Assembly (NCBI GenBank): GCA_036971475.1 | Contig: JBAIZL010000005.1 | Coordinates: forward strand, 172,546,386 to 172,610,385 | Origin: Prosapia bicincta | Lineage: Eukaryota > Arthropoda > Insecta > Hemiptera > Cercopidae | Direction: 5' to 3' | Length of the DNA stretch: 64,000 nt | In this document: positions 39,014 to 49,712 of the stretch, piece after piece | How positions within the stretch are numbered: the stretch's first letter is position 1 | Layout of the letters: each line of letters opens with the position of its first letter | Program-made: the position numbers and the translations under genes | Notes under the pieces: model-generated | Seen by the model: only the letters and a program-made list of their open reading frames with translations | Databases searched by the model: none | Told to the model about the DNA's origin: nothing

Positions 39014-39435
39014 TAGGCTACTTATGCAAACCTATGAGTAAACATAAGTCTTATTGGTGACGACATTAAATGGTGTATTCAAGGAAATTTGTTTCCAAAA
39101 AACACATTTTATATATGTCAATGATAATCTGATTAACATGTCCTTTCTTAATATAGGAAGTTCTTTTATTAAGAAAACAAATTAAATCCTAAGGGTTAGG
39201 TTAGGTAATTCTAGTTACATGAGGTTAGGTTAACCAGACCGTATTAAACTCAACATTTCTTAAAAAAGAGGAATTTTGTAAAGAGAGTTGAATTCATTAA
39301 ATTCAATGTAAATTATCTATATAATATAATAAACAAAATGATAACAATAAGCATAGTGACAAACAAGTGTGTCACTTGGTCTCCCACAAAGGGGTTCTAC
39401 ATTTATTTGGCAAAGCTAATCTGAAATTACTGAAT
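39014..39435. other. Unassigned AT-rich DNA
   Basis: Nothing supported. Confidence 0.5.
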
Positions 39436-39505
39436 AATTGAGACGTTAGAGTGCTTGTCTAATAATTTAAAGTTCCCGAGTAAAAGTCCCGCTACCTTCA
39501 AAGGA
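39436..39505 (+). repeat. tRNA-like sequence (SINE head or tRNA pseudogene)
   Basis: ACGTTAGAGTGCTTGTCTAA resembles a tRNA D-arm end plus anticodon arm, and CCCGAGTAAAAGTCCCGCTA resembles a T-arm with one or two changes. The acceptor stem does not close and the anticodon stem is disrupted, so it is not a functional tRNA. It could be the head of a tRNA-derived SINE. Confidence 0.45.
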
Positions 39506-39944
39506 TATTTAAATGTATTTTATAAAGGCATGATCATGTCATTTTTATGATCATATTGATATAACTTCACGTCTTTCCTTTAGTATTCTAAAACATCACT
39601 GTTCTAATACAGTTTAGATGTCTAGTATTGTCTATTATTCTGTAATTATTCTATACAGTAGGTGTGTGTGCGGAGGCAACCTTTTCAGATCTTTGGAAAT
39701 TTATTCAACTTTAAGTATTTTAGTAAGTCGCCCATAAATCAGTTTAAATAGTCTCCTTTCTTAGTACCTTCCTAATAACAATACGTATGTAACACAAGAC
39801 CTAATTAAGACATTTTAGTTTGACAATTGTTAGTAAGACAATTAAGAAACTGATTAGCTTGCGATCAGCACGGACATTAAATATTTCCTAGCACGATTAT
39901 TATCGCTTATGAAAGATAGGGAAGTAAGGCTAATATATAAGTTT
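39506..39944. other. Unassigned AT-rich DNA
   Basis: Nothing supported. Confidence 0.5.
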
Positions 39945-40090
39945 AGATTAGGTAGGGACAAAAATACGCCCTAATTGAGGATGTGATCAAGTCGTATACC
40001 TGAAGAAAACCTAATCTCTAACGGTGTTGTAAAGAGGTGTTACCGTTACACCACATTGTAAAAAAATTTAGAAGGTTATAAGGACATAAT
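39945..40090 (-). repeat. Dispersed repeat family Rep-R, copy 4
   Basis: On the minus strand: GGTAACACCTCTTTACAACA, CCGTTAGAGATTAGG, TTCAGGTATACGAC and TTGATCACATC, in the same order as the copies near 8.1 and 45 kb. Diverged. Confidence 0.6.
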
Positions 40091-40868
40091 ACCGCGTGGT
40101 ATTTGGAATAGGGTGTAGGAATAGACTATCGCGTAGGCAAGGTCGGACTTAAACCTATTCATATCAGAGGGAGAAAAGAAATGTCTATCCGCTACTTTGT
40201 GAAATGTTTTTAATTATATATTATATACAAAATATGCAGTCCTATAATGACAGGCTGAAAAGTGGAGAAATTAAAATTCGACATCGCAGCAGGCTGCAAT
40301 CCTGGACAGTTGGCTTCTATCCAATAAATAATTAATAATCTGAGATAGATTCTTGAAAAATTTGCTTTAACGGACCTTTCCCATTTAATGAAAGAATACA
40401 CTCAAGGAGCTTCTCATCGTCGAATGTGACAGCCCAGCTGTCAGGATATTGTGTTACTAAACCTGAAGAACGGTGGACCTTTATTTGTCACTTACCAAAG
40501 GAATAGGGTTCCATAGTTTATTCTAAGTTTGGTCAGATGAACATTTAACAATGTGATTTCAATACAAACAATTTTTCGAAAACATCAAAATAATAATAAT
40601 TATTTACATATAAAAAATGACTTATTTTTGATATATTTATTTGAGTTACATTAGGAAATGCCTCATTACATTGTGGGAGTATTGGTGATGCACAATGTAT
40701 CGGTGGACGTTTTTATCCTTTGGTATTTATTTAACCTTTACAAATACGAGAAAATCTACCACTTGTGGGGCATTATTCTTATTAGTGTATCCTAAAATAC
40801 GTAACACATCAAATGAATCTTTAGCAATAAGCGAGCACTTTGTCAAAGATTAGAAAGAAATACATTAT
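40091..40868. other. Unassigned AT-rich DNA
   Basis: Nothing supported. Confidence 0.5.
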
Positions 40869-40933
40869 ACTTGTGCCACCGGTGGGACACTTATGAGAAA
40901 TCTATATTTGCGTGTTCCACCGGTGGCACAAGT
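40869..40933. repeat. 22-bp inverted repeat around CCACCGGTGG
   Basis: Arms 40869-40890 and 40912-40933 (ACTTGTGCCACCGGTGG and its complement) differ at one position and are separated by 21 bp. Each arm also contains the self-complementary CCACCGGTGG. Too small for a coding element: a solo hairpin, a very small MITE or a double protein-binding site are all possible. Confidence 0.85.
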
Positions 40934-42320
40934 AACATGCTACAAATATGGAGTGACTGTCGGTGAAAGGGGTAAGAAACAAGTTTCGTTAATATTTATT
41001 TCATACATATATGCACACATATAATTAGTAAACTAAGAAGACACTGAAATACATCGAAAGATGAAAAATAAGTAATAGAAAATACTACTTTTTTATATCC
41101 GAAAATAAAACAAAGTTCACATGAACATAGGTCGTACCGAAACGTTTAGAGCGTAGTTAAGGAGCATACATTGCGATTTCTTATAGTTTTTGAACTGTGA
41201 ACGCGAATAAAATACGAATAAAGTACCTATAGACGTTTTTGAGATATTCTGAGTAAAACTGAAATAAATTGAGACAAAAACTGATAAAACTTTGTAAAGT
41301 GGGTAATAAACACAAATTTTTTACAAAATTGAATTCGACTAAATTGGCGTAAAAAAGTCAAGTACAAAACAAAAATAACTTTCAGAATATAAATGTTTGA
41401 TAACATATAAACACTCGGAACTTGGCTGGAGAAACGAGTTATTTTTTGCATAAAACAATACTGTCCAAGAACATCTTCAAATAGTAAAGTAAAATAAATA
41501 AATTTTGCGATCGCACTTTTATAACAATTGTTCAAGAAAGTTTAACATATAACACATACTCCGCTAACTCTAATGAACCTAAGCCTTAATGCTACCAATA
41601 CACCGTTTTTTAAAGATTCGAAGGACGCGATAACACTTATTATAGTGTCACAACCTCATTGGATATACGTCTAAACGCACATTTAAATGAATGACTGAAA
41701 GAGCGGCGATAAGGTTAGGCGTGTTTCTATTTAAATTAACGCAATGAAAATTATTTAATATTTATCCTATTTAAATTTAATTCTAACCTAACCTTGATAG
41801 TGCATACGAGATAGAAACAATGCTAGACGAAATTGGCAGGTTTGCATATTCGATGTCACCGTTAGCATATAGTATAAAACCATTTAAATTCGTTTTTTTA
41901 AATCCTTGAACCAAATTAGAAACAGAGCGGCCGTATTTTCCCTAATAACCTCCAACAGACAAATATTGTTTTCTTGCTCTAGTTCTTTTTAAGTAGGCTG
42001 CTATATTTTCTACTGATAATAACAGTGTACTAAAAGCTTTAAAAAAACCTTTAAACGCAATTGGAACACATTATTTTTATGAAACACCGTGAAATGAGAA
42101 AAAAGCTACTGCAAGTAACCCAGTGAAACGTATAAATATTTCCACCAAATATTTCAAAAATTTCCACCATATACACTTGTAATCTTTATACTCTCAACCT
42201 AGGCAAGAGAGATATTTTTGCGGTCCTCTATAGCTTTGAAACCCACCTGCAGTACATTCGATAACGGCAGGATTAGGCGGTTCACCACATATTTTGGATG
42301 AAGGAGGTGTAACCGGGAGG
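40934..42320. other. Unassigned AT-rich DNA
   Basis: The minus frame at 41227-41535 is low-complexity with no motif. Confidence 0.5.
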
Positions 42321-42440
42321 TATGTAACTAATACTACAATATTACGTGGCGTGGTTTAACTAATACTACAATATTACGTGGCGTGGTTTAACTAATATAA
42401 ATTTAACTAATACTACATTACAATACTGGCGTGGTTTCAA
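42321..42440. repeat. 32-bp tandem repeat, about 3 copies
   Basis: AACTAATACTACAATATTAC followed by GTGGCGTGGTTT starts at 42326 and 42358. A third copy from 42390 is interrupted by a short insertion and ends near 42437. Confidence 0.9.
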
Positions 42441-42900
42441 CTGTAGCCCTCTCTTGTCCTTTTATTTGCTTTCAAGGTCTAACGGGGTGGGTTATGAAAC
42501 CCTTACGGAGTGAATAACCTAGTCCCTAGTCTGGGGATTCCGGCCTTTAGGTAAGGCCCACCGAAAGTGGATAGAGGTCCGATTGCACTACCTTAACCGA
42601 ACTAACCAGACAGGGTATTGAGGTACTGAAACCTAGCAGTTTGGAAGGTTCTACTGGTCCCGAGACGTTCTAGAAGAGCGGCCGGGCAGCTGTTACGGGC
42701 GGGGTTCGTCTCGTTCCAGTCCCAGACCGGTGACCAGTAAAGGCTTACAGTAAGGTCGATAGACTCTTACATACTGGTACCACGGGTCGTGGCACCAAGC
42801 CCCCAGTCTCGGACCTGAAGCTAGTCACCCGGACGGGAGTCACGAGTTTAAGGTCGGATTCGTGGGGGCAGAGGTCTCATTAACTGGACTGTAGATTTTC
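42430..42900 (+). repeat. Dispersed GC-richer repeat Rep-S, copy 2
   Basis: A sharply GC-richer block whose ordered words (GGGGTGGGTTAT, AACCCTTA, CTGGGGATT, TTAACCGA, ACTGGTCC, GACCTGAA) recur in 13830-14190. It contains a strong hairpin at 42776-42796 (GGTACCACG-GGT-CGTGGCACC) and no recognisable frame. I infer a repeat-family copy, perhaps the UTR of a retroelement. Confidence 0.5.
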
Positions 42901-44039
42901 CAACTTTATGGCTAAAAATGTGTTCTTTAACAAAGGAGATAAGATATAAGAACCGAGCGGCTAAGTGCTCCCTTGCTACACTCTTCTGATTCAACTTCTT
43001 TCATTTTCTTTTACTTTTCGCAAAGCACAACCACACTATCCTTTTATTTTGTATTTAGTGATTGAGGGTTGATCAAGTGGCAGAAACTTGAGTAGTTTGT
43101 AAAACCCTAGACACCAACTTGCGTTGGTCTTCATTCCTTACCTATAACACTCATTGTGTACTGGATATAAAATTATGGTATAGTATAATATATGTATCAT
43201 GTGTCAACCAACTGGTAATTTTTGGAAGTGACTCAATCCTTGTTATTGTCGTGGTTAGATGACTTCTGAGACTAGTGCTCAAGTACTGACTTGTCCTTTG
43301 TGAGTTGGGAAATAATAAGGGCGTGCCACTCAAGCCCGACAGAACTTTCTGGTAGCACAAGTATATTTCTTATCCCCCCTATACTTACATCTCCCCTCCT
43401 TACTTATCCCCCTCCTCACATTAGAGGTTAGTAAGGGTTGTTTGTTCCTAAGTCAATTAGTTTGTTGTAGATAGTCATGCTGTTTACTGGCGTGACTTTT
43501 GGTAATGTTTTTGTTTTCCGTCTTTTTTAAAAATTGCTTTTAATGTGATCCCTAGTTCAGTAATTAACCTTTTATTTTGTATTTTTTTATTATTGGTTTT
43601 TGGCTTAAAAACCCAATATTTAGCATAATTTCTGCTCTTCTGGGCGAGGTGTAAGAGGGTTTTATCTACGTTCCCTTCGTCTTTTCTCCTTCTTATTATT
43701 ATTCACCTTCTTTCTTTCCTCAAAATGTTCACATGAACACTATACCCTCAATATGCTAACCACTGGAGGATAACATTCCGGCGTTTACGCTAAGTTAAAA
43801 CTAAAATCCAAGATACAAGAATATTTAGTTTTCTTGGTTGGAAAAGCTGCACATGCAACAGATTATATTGTATTTAATTAAAAATAATGCTGGTAATTTG
43901 AAAATATGTTTGAACCTTTCATAGAATTTCTCATCCATTATACATGAAAAATTTTAAAGGGTATAAATCATCGTGTAATTTAGACAATCATTAGGGTATT
44001 TAAACTACTCATCGTGAGATCTTACATGACAACTGCTAA
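42901..44039. other. Unassigned, locally pyrimidine-rich DNA
   Basis: The stretch at 43370-43710 has runs such as CCCCCCTATACTTACATC and TTCTCCTTCTTATTATTATT. It might be a LINE 5'-UTR remnant continuing from Rep-S, but no coding motif follows. The minus frame at 43151-43360 has no domain. Confidence 0.4.
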
Positions 44040-44765
44040 TTTTTTTTGGAATCTGCTGAAAAGGTCTTAGGGCTACAGAGACAGAAGCCTTTTAATTCTT
44101 CATTCGCCGAAAAGGTCTTAGGGCTACAGAAAAAACAGTTTCTTTAACCACTGAAAAGGTCATAGGGCTACAGAAAAAACTTTGATGATCAGTTTCTTCA
44201 ACCACTGAAAAGGTTGTAGGCTTACACAGATAAGTTACTGCTAAGTTTCTTTACCCGCTGAAAGTTTGTAAGACTACAGAGAAATGTTACTGTTCAGTTT
44301 ATTTATCTGCTCAAAAGATTAAAGGAAACTAAATGATTGTAACGAAATGGAAATGGATAAAATATATGACAAGAGATAGAAAGAAGGCACCTGCCAATGG
44401 TTTGGACATGTAAAAAGGATGGCTTCAAGTAGATTCCTCTTGAGAAAAGATAGAAAGGATGGCTACGAAGAAGTTGGCGTGATGGCATCGACCAAGCAAT
44501 GACTGCAAGGAACCTAGAAGAGGTATTAACGTATGATATACCCAGAAGAAATTGGAAATCGGGGAAGGAGAGGCGGCGACAGCTATAATAGATTCGTTGT
44601 AAATATATATAGAGGTTTAAAGTGCTACAGAGAAATGTTGCTGTTTAGTTTATTCATTGGCTGAAGAGGGTCTAGTGCGACAGAGAAAAGTTTCTGCTAA
44701 TTTTCTTCCTCAGGTGAAAAGGTTGTAGGGCTACAGAGATAGGTTACTCTTAAGTTTTTAAAGAG
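44040..44765. repeat. ~52-bp degenerate tandem repeat, split by an insertion
   Basis: Units contain CTGAAAAGGT, TAGGGCTACAGAGA and TTACTGCTAAGTTTCTT. Repeat starts near 44061, 44112, 44156, 44210, 44262 and 44314 give spacings of 44-54 bp. The array resumes at about 44617-44765 after a ~292-bp insertion carrying a LINE fragment. Confidence 0.85.
44325..44616 (+). mobile_element. 5'-truncated non-LTR retrotransposon 3' fragment
   Basis: Translation from about 44394 gives Gln-Trp-Phe-Gly-His-Val-Lys-Arg-Met, the conserved WFGHV.RM motif downstream of the reverse transcriptase in many animal LINEs. After a frame change, from 44459, a second block reads GWLRRSWRDGIDQAM, then ARNLEE, NWKSG and KERRRQL before a stop near 44590. 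This matches the usual arginine-rich C-terminus of such proteins. An in-frame stop lies upstream and the segment between the two motifs is shortened, so the fragment is dead. It sits inside the 52-bp repeat array; TTAAAG occurs at both edges (44319-44324 and 44617-44622) as a possible target duplication. The clade is uncertain. Confidence 0.75.
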
Positions 44766-45224
44766 TTATTTTTCCTGACTAAAAAAAAAGTTGTTTTTAA
44801 ATAGTTCTTAACTAAAACATTGGAAACTATTTACTAGACCACAAAAGCCATAGGATCATAAAAAAATAACCTTCCAAAATGTTCTCGGTTTGGGATAGTT
44901 TCTTCAATCACGAAACGGCTATTTTATAACTATTTACTTGACTAAAAATTCATCTTGGAAGAATTTGAGGAAGAAAAGTGGAAATGAATAACTTACGTAT
45001 TAACTGTTTCGCAGTTCCTCTTTAAACTAAAACACAGCCTTAGTACAAAGCAAGTTCGCGTAAGAACTAACTATTTATGCTCCAATCAACATGTAAGGGT
45101 GGAGGTTAGACATTCAATTCACCCACAAGATCATTATAGGCAATAACTCACCTAGTACTACCTAATAACGTCTACACTTTCTTATTATTTTTTTATAAGA
45201 AGGTATAACATAATAAGACACCTT
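44766..45224. other. Unassigned AT-rich DNA
   Basis: Nothing supported. Confidence 0.5.
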
Positions 45225-45800
45225 GTCGACTCCAAAAGAGAAAAGGTCTACTTCAGGTTCACGACCTTGACACGTGATGAAATAACTTTCTCTTATTCAT
45301 AACACAAGGATAACATTATGTCTTATATAATTTCACCTACCCTTTTTTATACTTCTTCTCTCATAAGGTTAGGAATCTCTTTATGACTCCTATAGAGAGT
45401 AGGTCTAGTTCCGGATGCTATCCTGGATACATGATTCTATAATTTTACCCTATTTCCAATATCAGACGTTAAGTTCTTTCCTTAATTCTACCTAATGCCA
45501 TCTGTCATTCCTTCTTCTTATTACTTACAGATGTAAACCATAGGTACCTCTTTATGGACCTGACAGAGAGAAGGTCTACTTCATGTAAGCGACCGCGACC
45601 AAGCTATGTCATAATTCCAATACAGGGATGTCCTTGTCCTTTCCTTAGTTCTACTTAATGCCATCCTCCCTTCCTTCCTAGCTCTATTTCTTACAAGGTA
45701 ATGGGTGACGCCTCTTTACCGTCCCGGTACGCAACTTTGCACTCGGCATGCCATAACACCTCTCTTACCCTCTATCAGCGGTGTATATCCCTACCAGAAT
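45225..45800 (+). repeat. Rep-R cluster, three to four tandem-like copies
   Basis: The core word AGGTCTA occurs at 45244, 45401 and 45572 (spacing 157 and 171 bp). Each is preceded by CTCTTTATGG/ACTCC-like and AGAGAG words and followed by tracts such as CCTTAATTCTACCTAATGCC. A fourth copy starts ACGCCTCTTTACCG at 45708 but then diverges. This is the only place in the window where the family is clustered. Confidence 0.75.
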
Positions 45801-46061
45801 CGTATTTACATCCAACAGTCCTGTCCTATCTTTCATACGATAATGGACATACTGGTTAATCCCTTCAAACTACAAGAAAGTCGCGCAAATGCCAGGATCA
45901 CAACCGGTCAGATGCAACAAATACCCAGCCGTGATGTATTAGGTTTGGTTTCACACAACATACACAATGCAATAACTCGTTGTTATTCAACACTGCACCC
46001 AGCGGTCCCACCGTTTAGAGTTGCCCGTGGGTCTGCTGTTGTCTTAAGACAAAGCTATTAA
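45705..46061 (+). CDS. Unassigned 118-codon open frame, doubtful
   Basis: The frame opens inside the last Rep-R unit and runs into unique DNA. I recognise no domain, signal peptide or membrane segment. It is moderately basic, with scattered His and Arg, and has no close companion gene. The start Met lies in repeat DNA, so translation is unlikely. It is listed only because it is one of the longest non-repetitive frames in the window. Confidence 0.15.
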   Translation: MTPLYRPGTQLCTRHAITPLLPSISGVYPYQNRIYIQQSCPIFHTIMDILVNPFKLQESRANARITTGQMQQIPSRDVLGLVSHNIHNAITRCYSTLHPAVPPFRVARGSAVVLRQSY

Positions 46062-46559
46062 TATCGCCCATTATCTTCGTATTGAACTTTCACCAAAGCC
46101 ACTCACAAACACGTCTATTATCCCCAATCCGTCGCTGCTAACGAAATATTAAACAGATCTGGCATAACACCATAATCAACAAAGATAGACTATAATTTCA
46201 CTTGTTTAAATCAAACACAAGACGATTTCTGAATGCATTAGAAGCGTCCGCCTTCGGTAGCAAGTAAACAAGTAATTTATTACATTTTAAATACGTCTTA
46301 ATCATAATTTCTCCTGCGTCACGTCGCATCGTTGATAGCTTTCTGAGTAACTAATGATAATATTACGCTAAGTAAAATATAGTTTTGCTGAAACTAAGCT
46401 GAAACTAGTTTTCAACATATGACGTAAAAATTCACGTCACATAAAAAAATGTGTTTTAAATAATTATTTTAAAACAAAAATACGTGATTTCTATTTTAGT
46501 CACACAGTTAAAAAAGGGATAAAAGATTTCTATTTACTTGGTTATAGGCCTATTATTAT
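46062..46559. other. Unassigned AT-rich DNA
   Basis: Nothing supported. Confidence 0.5.
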
Positions 46560-47300
46560 CAAAAACCATTTTTTAAAATAAGTTTTCTTTAAAAGAAAAT
46601 CTTTTACCCACAGACGTCTGCAAGTAGCTTTTTTTGTCCAGCAAGAGGGAAAAGACAAGTGGCATGTAATTCCCATTCTCTACACTATGTATTGTGAAAA
46701 ATTTGTAAAAGAATTTAGCTGCAAAAGTGAAGGTTCCATCAATAAATACTTTATGATTTTTGTTTACTAAGTATTCCAAACAATCTTAGGATAAAAAACG
46801 ATAATATTTTCAGAAGAAATATTCAGTAACATCACATCCTCACCTTTGTGAGTGTTGATTTGTATGCTGTCTAGAGCTTCGGGGACGTCAGCAGCACATT
46901 TTAGAAGATTACTTCCTTTACCATGACTGAAGTTTCTTCTTATTCGTTCCATCATCACGAGTGATATTGTTAGTCACAGACTCAGAAGTCTGAAGTTATC
47001 GCATTTACAGGAGCTCCAAATAATGGATCACTAGCCTAAGTTTACACTGATAGAAGTGTATTACCCACTTAGTTTTGGACACGCTTCATGGTTATGCACT
47101 CCGACACGATTTAGTAAAATCTCGCCCGCGTCGTCAGTGAACAAGTAACCCTTTCTTCTTGAACATCGCCACTTTTGACCCGATTGTGTCATGTCACCTT
47201 TAAAATATTTGAGCCCTTCAAACACCACTAACTTAAATCCCCTTTCCCTCAGGATAGAATACATATTACACTTTTTCTGGTGGTTAGTAATGTCCACCAT
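46560..47300 (-). pseudogene. Broken MULE transposase with N-terminal FLYWCH zinc finger
   Basis: Three minus-strand pieces in order form one decayed gene. Piece one (47300-47061) holds a FLYWCH-type domain: Phe-Glu-Gly-Leu-Lys-Tyr, a WRCS core and a terminal GVHNHE. The second zinc-ligand Cys expected after WRCS appears as Tyr, so zinc binding is probably lost. Piece two (46958-46767) corresponds to the linker. Piece three (46779-46573) contains VFIDGTF, where the first Asp of the MULE catalytic triad would lie, and FFTIHSVENGNYMPLVFSLL, matching the conserved YTIH....PLVYALL block. Frames change near 46770 and again in an A-run near 46628 (minus sense). The later catalytic residues are absent. 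Mutator-like elements in animals often join FLYWCH and MULE domains, so I infer a dead transposon copy rather than a host gene. No terminal repeats found. Confidence 0.78.
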
Positions 47301-48979
47301 GCTATCAAGATGAGAACTGGCTAATGGCAGTGAGTGGAAGAGTGGAGGTACCTAGGTAACCCTTTCGGGATTTCCCGCCTCTACCTGCTTACTAACCATC
47401 AGACCGTTTCCTGACCGTGACCTTTTCTTAAGCAACAAAATTATCATTGGAATATTTTGACAATCCGGACCGGTTCGGTATCACCCTAGCGCCAACCCTT
47501 CCAAACCTTCCTAAAAAAATGTGTGATAAACCCAAGGAACAGATGTTCGCCCCTATTATTAAGGCCTAAGTATCATATTTTGTCTTCGTCACGTGCAAAA
47601 CAGGCCCTTTGTTCAATACAGCTGCAAAAACGTAACTATCTGTTCACTTTCATACCTAATTTCTAATTTTGGTGTGGTCGCCACACTTAAATTAGTTATA
47701 GTTTTAGGAAATATGAATATTCGTGAGTTTGTAGGCTATACTAATTCAGTGCTTACATACATGGAAAATAATTAGGATATAAAATATCGGAATACTAAAT
47801 TTATTTAGATGGTCAGTAACAGTTGAACATTTCTGTAGTAACACTTTATCATATAATAAGAGAATAGTTTTAAGTATTTTTACTATTTAGATCTGTGTCT
47901 TTACGTTATTGTAGTACAGCAAAGGACACATATCCATTGTTAGGGTCTTAATTGGGGTTGCAAACGGAGGTTAGCAGACCACAGGTGGTCCGATAGAGCC
48001 TTGGGGCTGTCGGCTACACAATCCGGCAACATATACTGAGATTTCCAAGACAATACGTGTTGAATATAGTTTAGTTGAGGCCAATGACACCTCGCAGACA
48101 CCAGCAAGGCTTTCTGAAACGTATGATAATGTTTTAAAATATATTTGCTATGCTTAAAGAATGTAATAGATTACTCACTACAAAATATAAATATTAAATC
48201 ATTTTTAATTACGTTGTAGGCCTACTTACCATTAATTTTAATAATATATAATGTTCTGAGAAGTGTATTACTTGTTCTATTGTTGCACTTCCGCATCTTA
48301 ATATTATAAAAGTTATTGTAGCTGGAGGTAAGGGTGGTGGGTACATGATTCACTGTTTGGTTAAGGGGGTTGGTAGACTTCTGCGGGTAGGGAACCACTG
48401 CGCTAGAAAGAATGAATCTGTGACGAATCACAGAACCTACTACGCTGTACTACAACATTACAATACTTGACAAATGTTTGTACTAAGATTTTACTAATGT
48501 TACTTCAAAATACGTTCTAAACAACAAAAAAAAAATATTATAAATGACAAGAACGTTATACGGTGGTTAAATTTTAGAAAATTGCAAACAACACAGAAAT
48601 TATAAATCGAGGGCATTTTAAAGAACAAAGCACATTAAATTACCATACAGATAGTTTACAATATACAAAGTAACTGGTTTGTTTATAAATAAATGTTTTT
48701 TTTTACTTTCAATTAAATCGAATAGTTTACGTTAGAAAAAGTAACTATAATTTTTATTAACCCAACCTATCCTATTCGATAATTTGTTGCCATTTGAAAT
48801 TAGTTACGTAAACCAAATTTTCAGGTATATGTGGTCAATACATAAAAAAAATTGTATATTTGCAATAACCAGATATGAGTTGACGGGTAAACGAAGGGTA
48901 ATCCTTCACTTCCCTCTTTGGGGAATGTGTCTAATGAAGCATGTCTTCAGATTTGTCCTCTGCATTCTTCCAGCATCTA
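47301..48979. other. Unassigned non-coding DNA
   Basis: A GC-richer patch at 47940-48070 (CCGATAGAGCCTTGGGGC, GTCGGCTACACAATCCGG) is faintly like Rep-R but too different to call. Frames at 47593-47775 and 48222-48431 (minus) have no motifs. Confidence 0.45.
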
Positions 48980-49712
48980 GCGATGATCAACTAGATGATC
49001 AAAGTAGGCATATCATCTTCTCTAAAACTTCGCTGTTTATGTTGAGCAATGGCTCTTTACCCTCCGACCTATCTCTGCAAGGTTCTGTCTTGGGCCCTTT
49101 CCTCTACCTCGTCTATGTAGACTATATTCTGTTTCTTTCTTATGACGGCATGTTTCATTGCAGCTCATGGAGCGAAACTTAAACTACGAAGGGCATCCAT
49201 GGTCAGCTGGACATCATATAGCCGTGGCTCCGGAAATGGAGGACTTATCACTAACCGAAGGAATATCTTTTGGTCGGAGGTCCATCGCCTGGGGGTCTTC
49301 TGCCAAACATCTTAGTCATCCTCTCCTTCTCTCCCCAAGTTTCCGCTGTCATGAATAAAGGTAAGGTCATGCATATTAAGTTTTCCTCTTTCCTCTCATG
49401 GCGCAGTCCCATTCCTTTAAGAACAAAATATTTTCTCTACCTGATACCATTACATCCTGTTTGTAACATATGATGCTCCGGTCAACTAAGACATTCAAGG
49501 AACGCCTCGAATTCATCCAGTCGAAGTCTCAGAGAACCAAATCCCAATCTCCTGATATCGTCATTCGAAATTCCAACGTCCCAACCCTTGTGAAACTCAC
49601 CCGTTCCCTCTCGACCAAAGTCTTGGCTCATGCCGAAAGTTCAGTCTAACCGCAAATTTGGACTCAGTAATTCGACTGGGCCACCCTCCTATTTTAAGTC
49701 ACTGCCAAAGTT
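48980..49712 (+). pseudogene. Jockey-like non-LTR retrotransposon remnant (RT and C-terminus)
   Basis: The frame at 48784-49182 contains SLQGSVLGPFLYLVYVDYI, the reverse-transcriptase motif usually seen as PQGSVLGPLLFLLYINDI, preceded by an NGSLPSD stretch of the type found just before it in Jockey-clade LINEs. The Val-Pro of the motif is missing, which suggests a small deletion. The YADD catalytic box is not visible. Further on, in other frames, NKGKVMHIKFSS (near 49350) resembles the thumb-region N..KT....FS block. At 49577-49712 LVKLTRSLSTKVLAHAESS and a stop-broken NPQI.T..FDWATLL resemble the C-terminus. Frame changes and stops make this a long-dead copy. The repeat may extend through an untranslated tail to an AATAAA near 50140. 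Confidence 0.7.

Noticed and set aside
39436..39505. Functional tRNA gene
   Set aside because: The acceptor stem does not pair and the anticodon stem is disrupted; kept only as a tRNA-like relic.
47940..48070. A further Rep-R copy
   Set aside because: Shares CCGATAGAG and a GTCGG word but not the CCTCTTTA or ACACGTGATG words in the right places.
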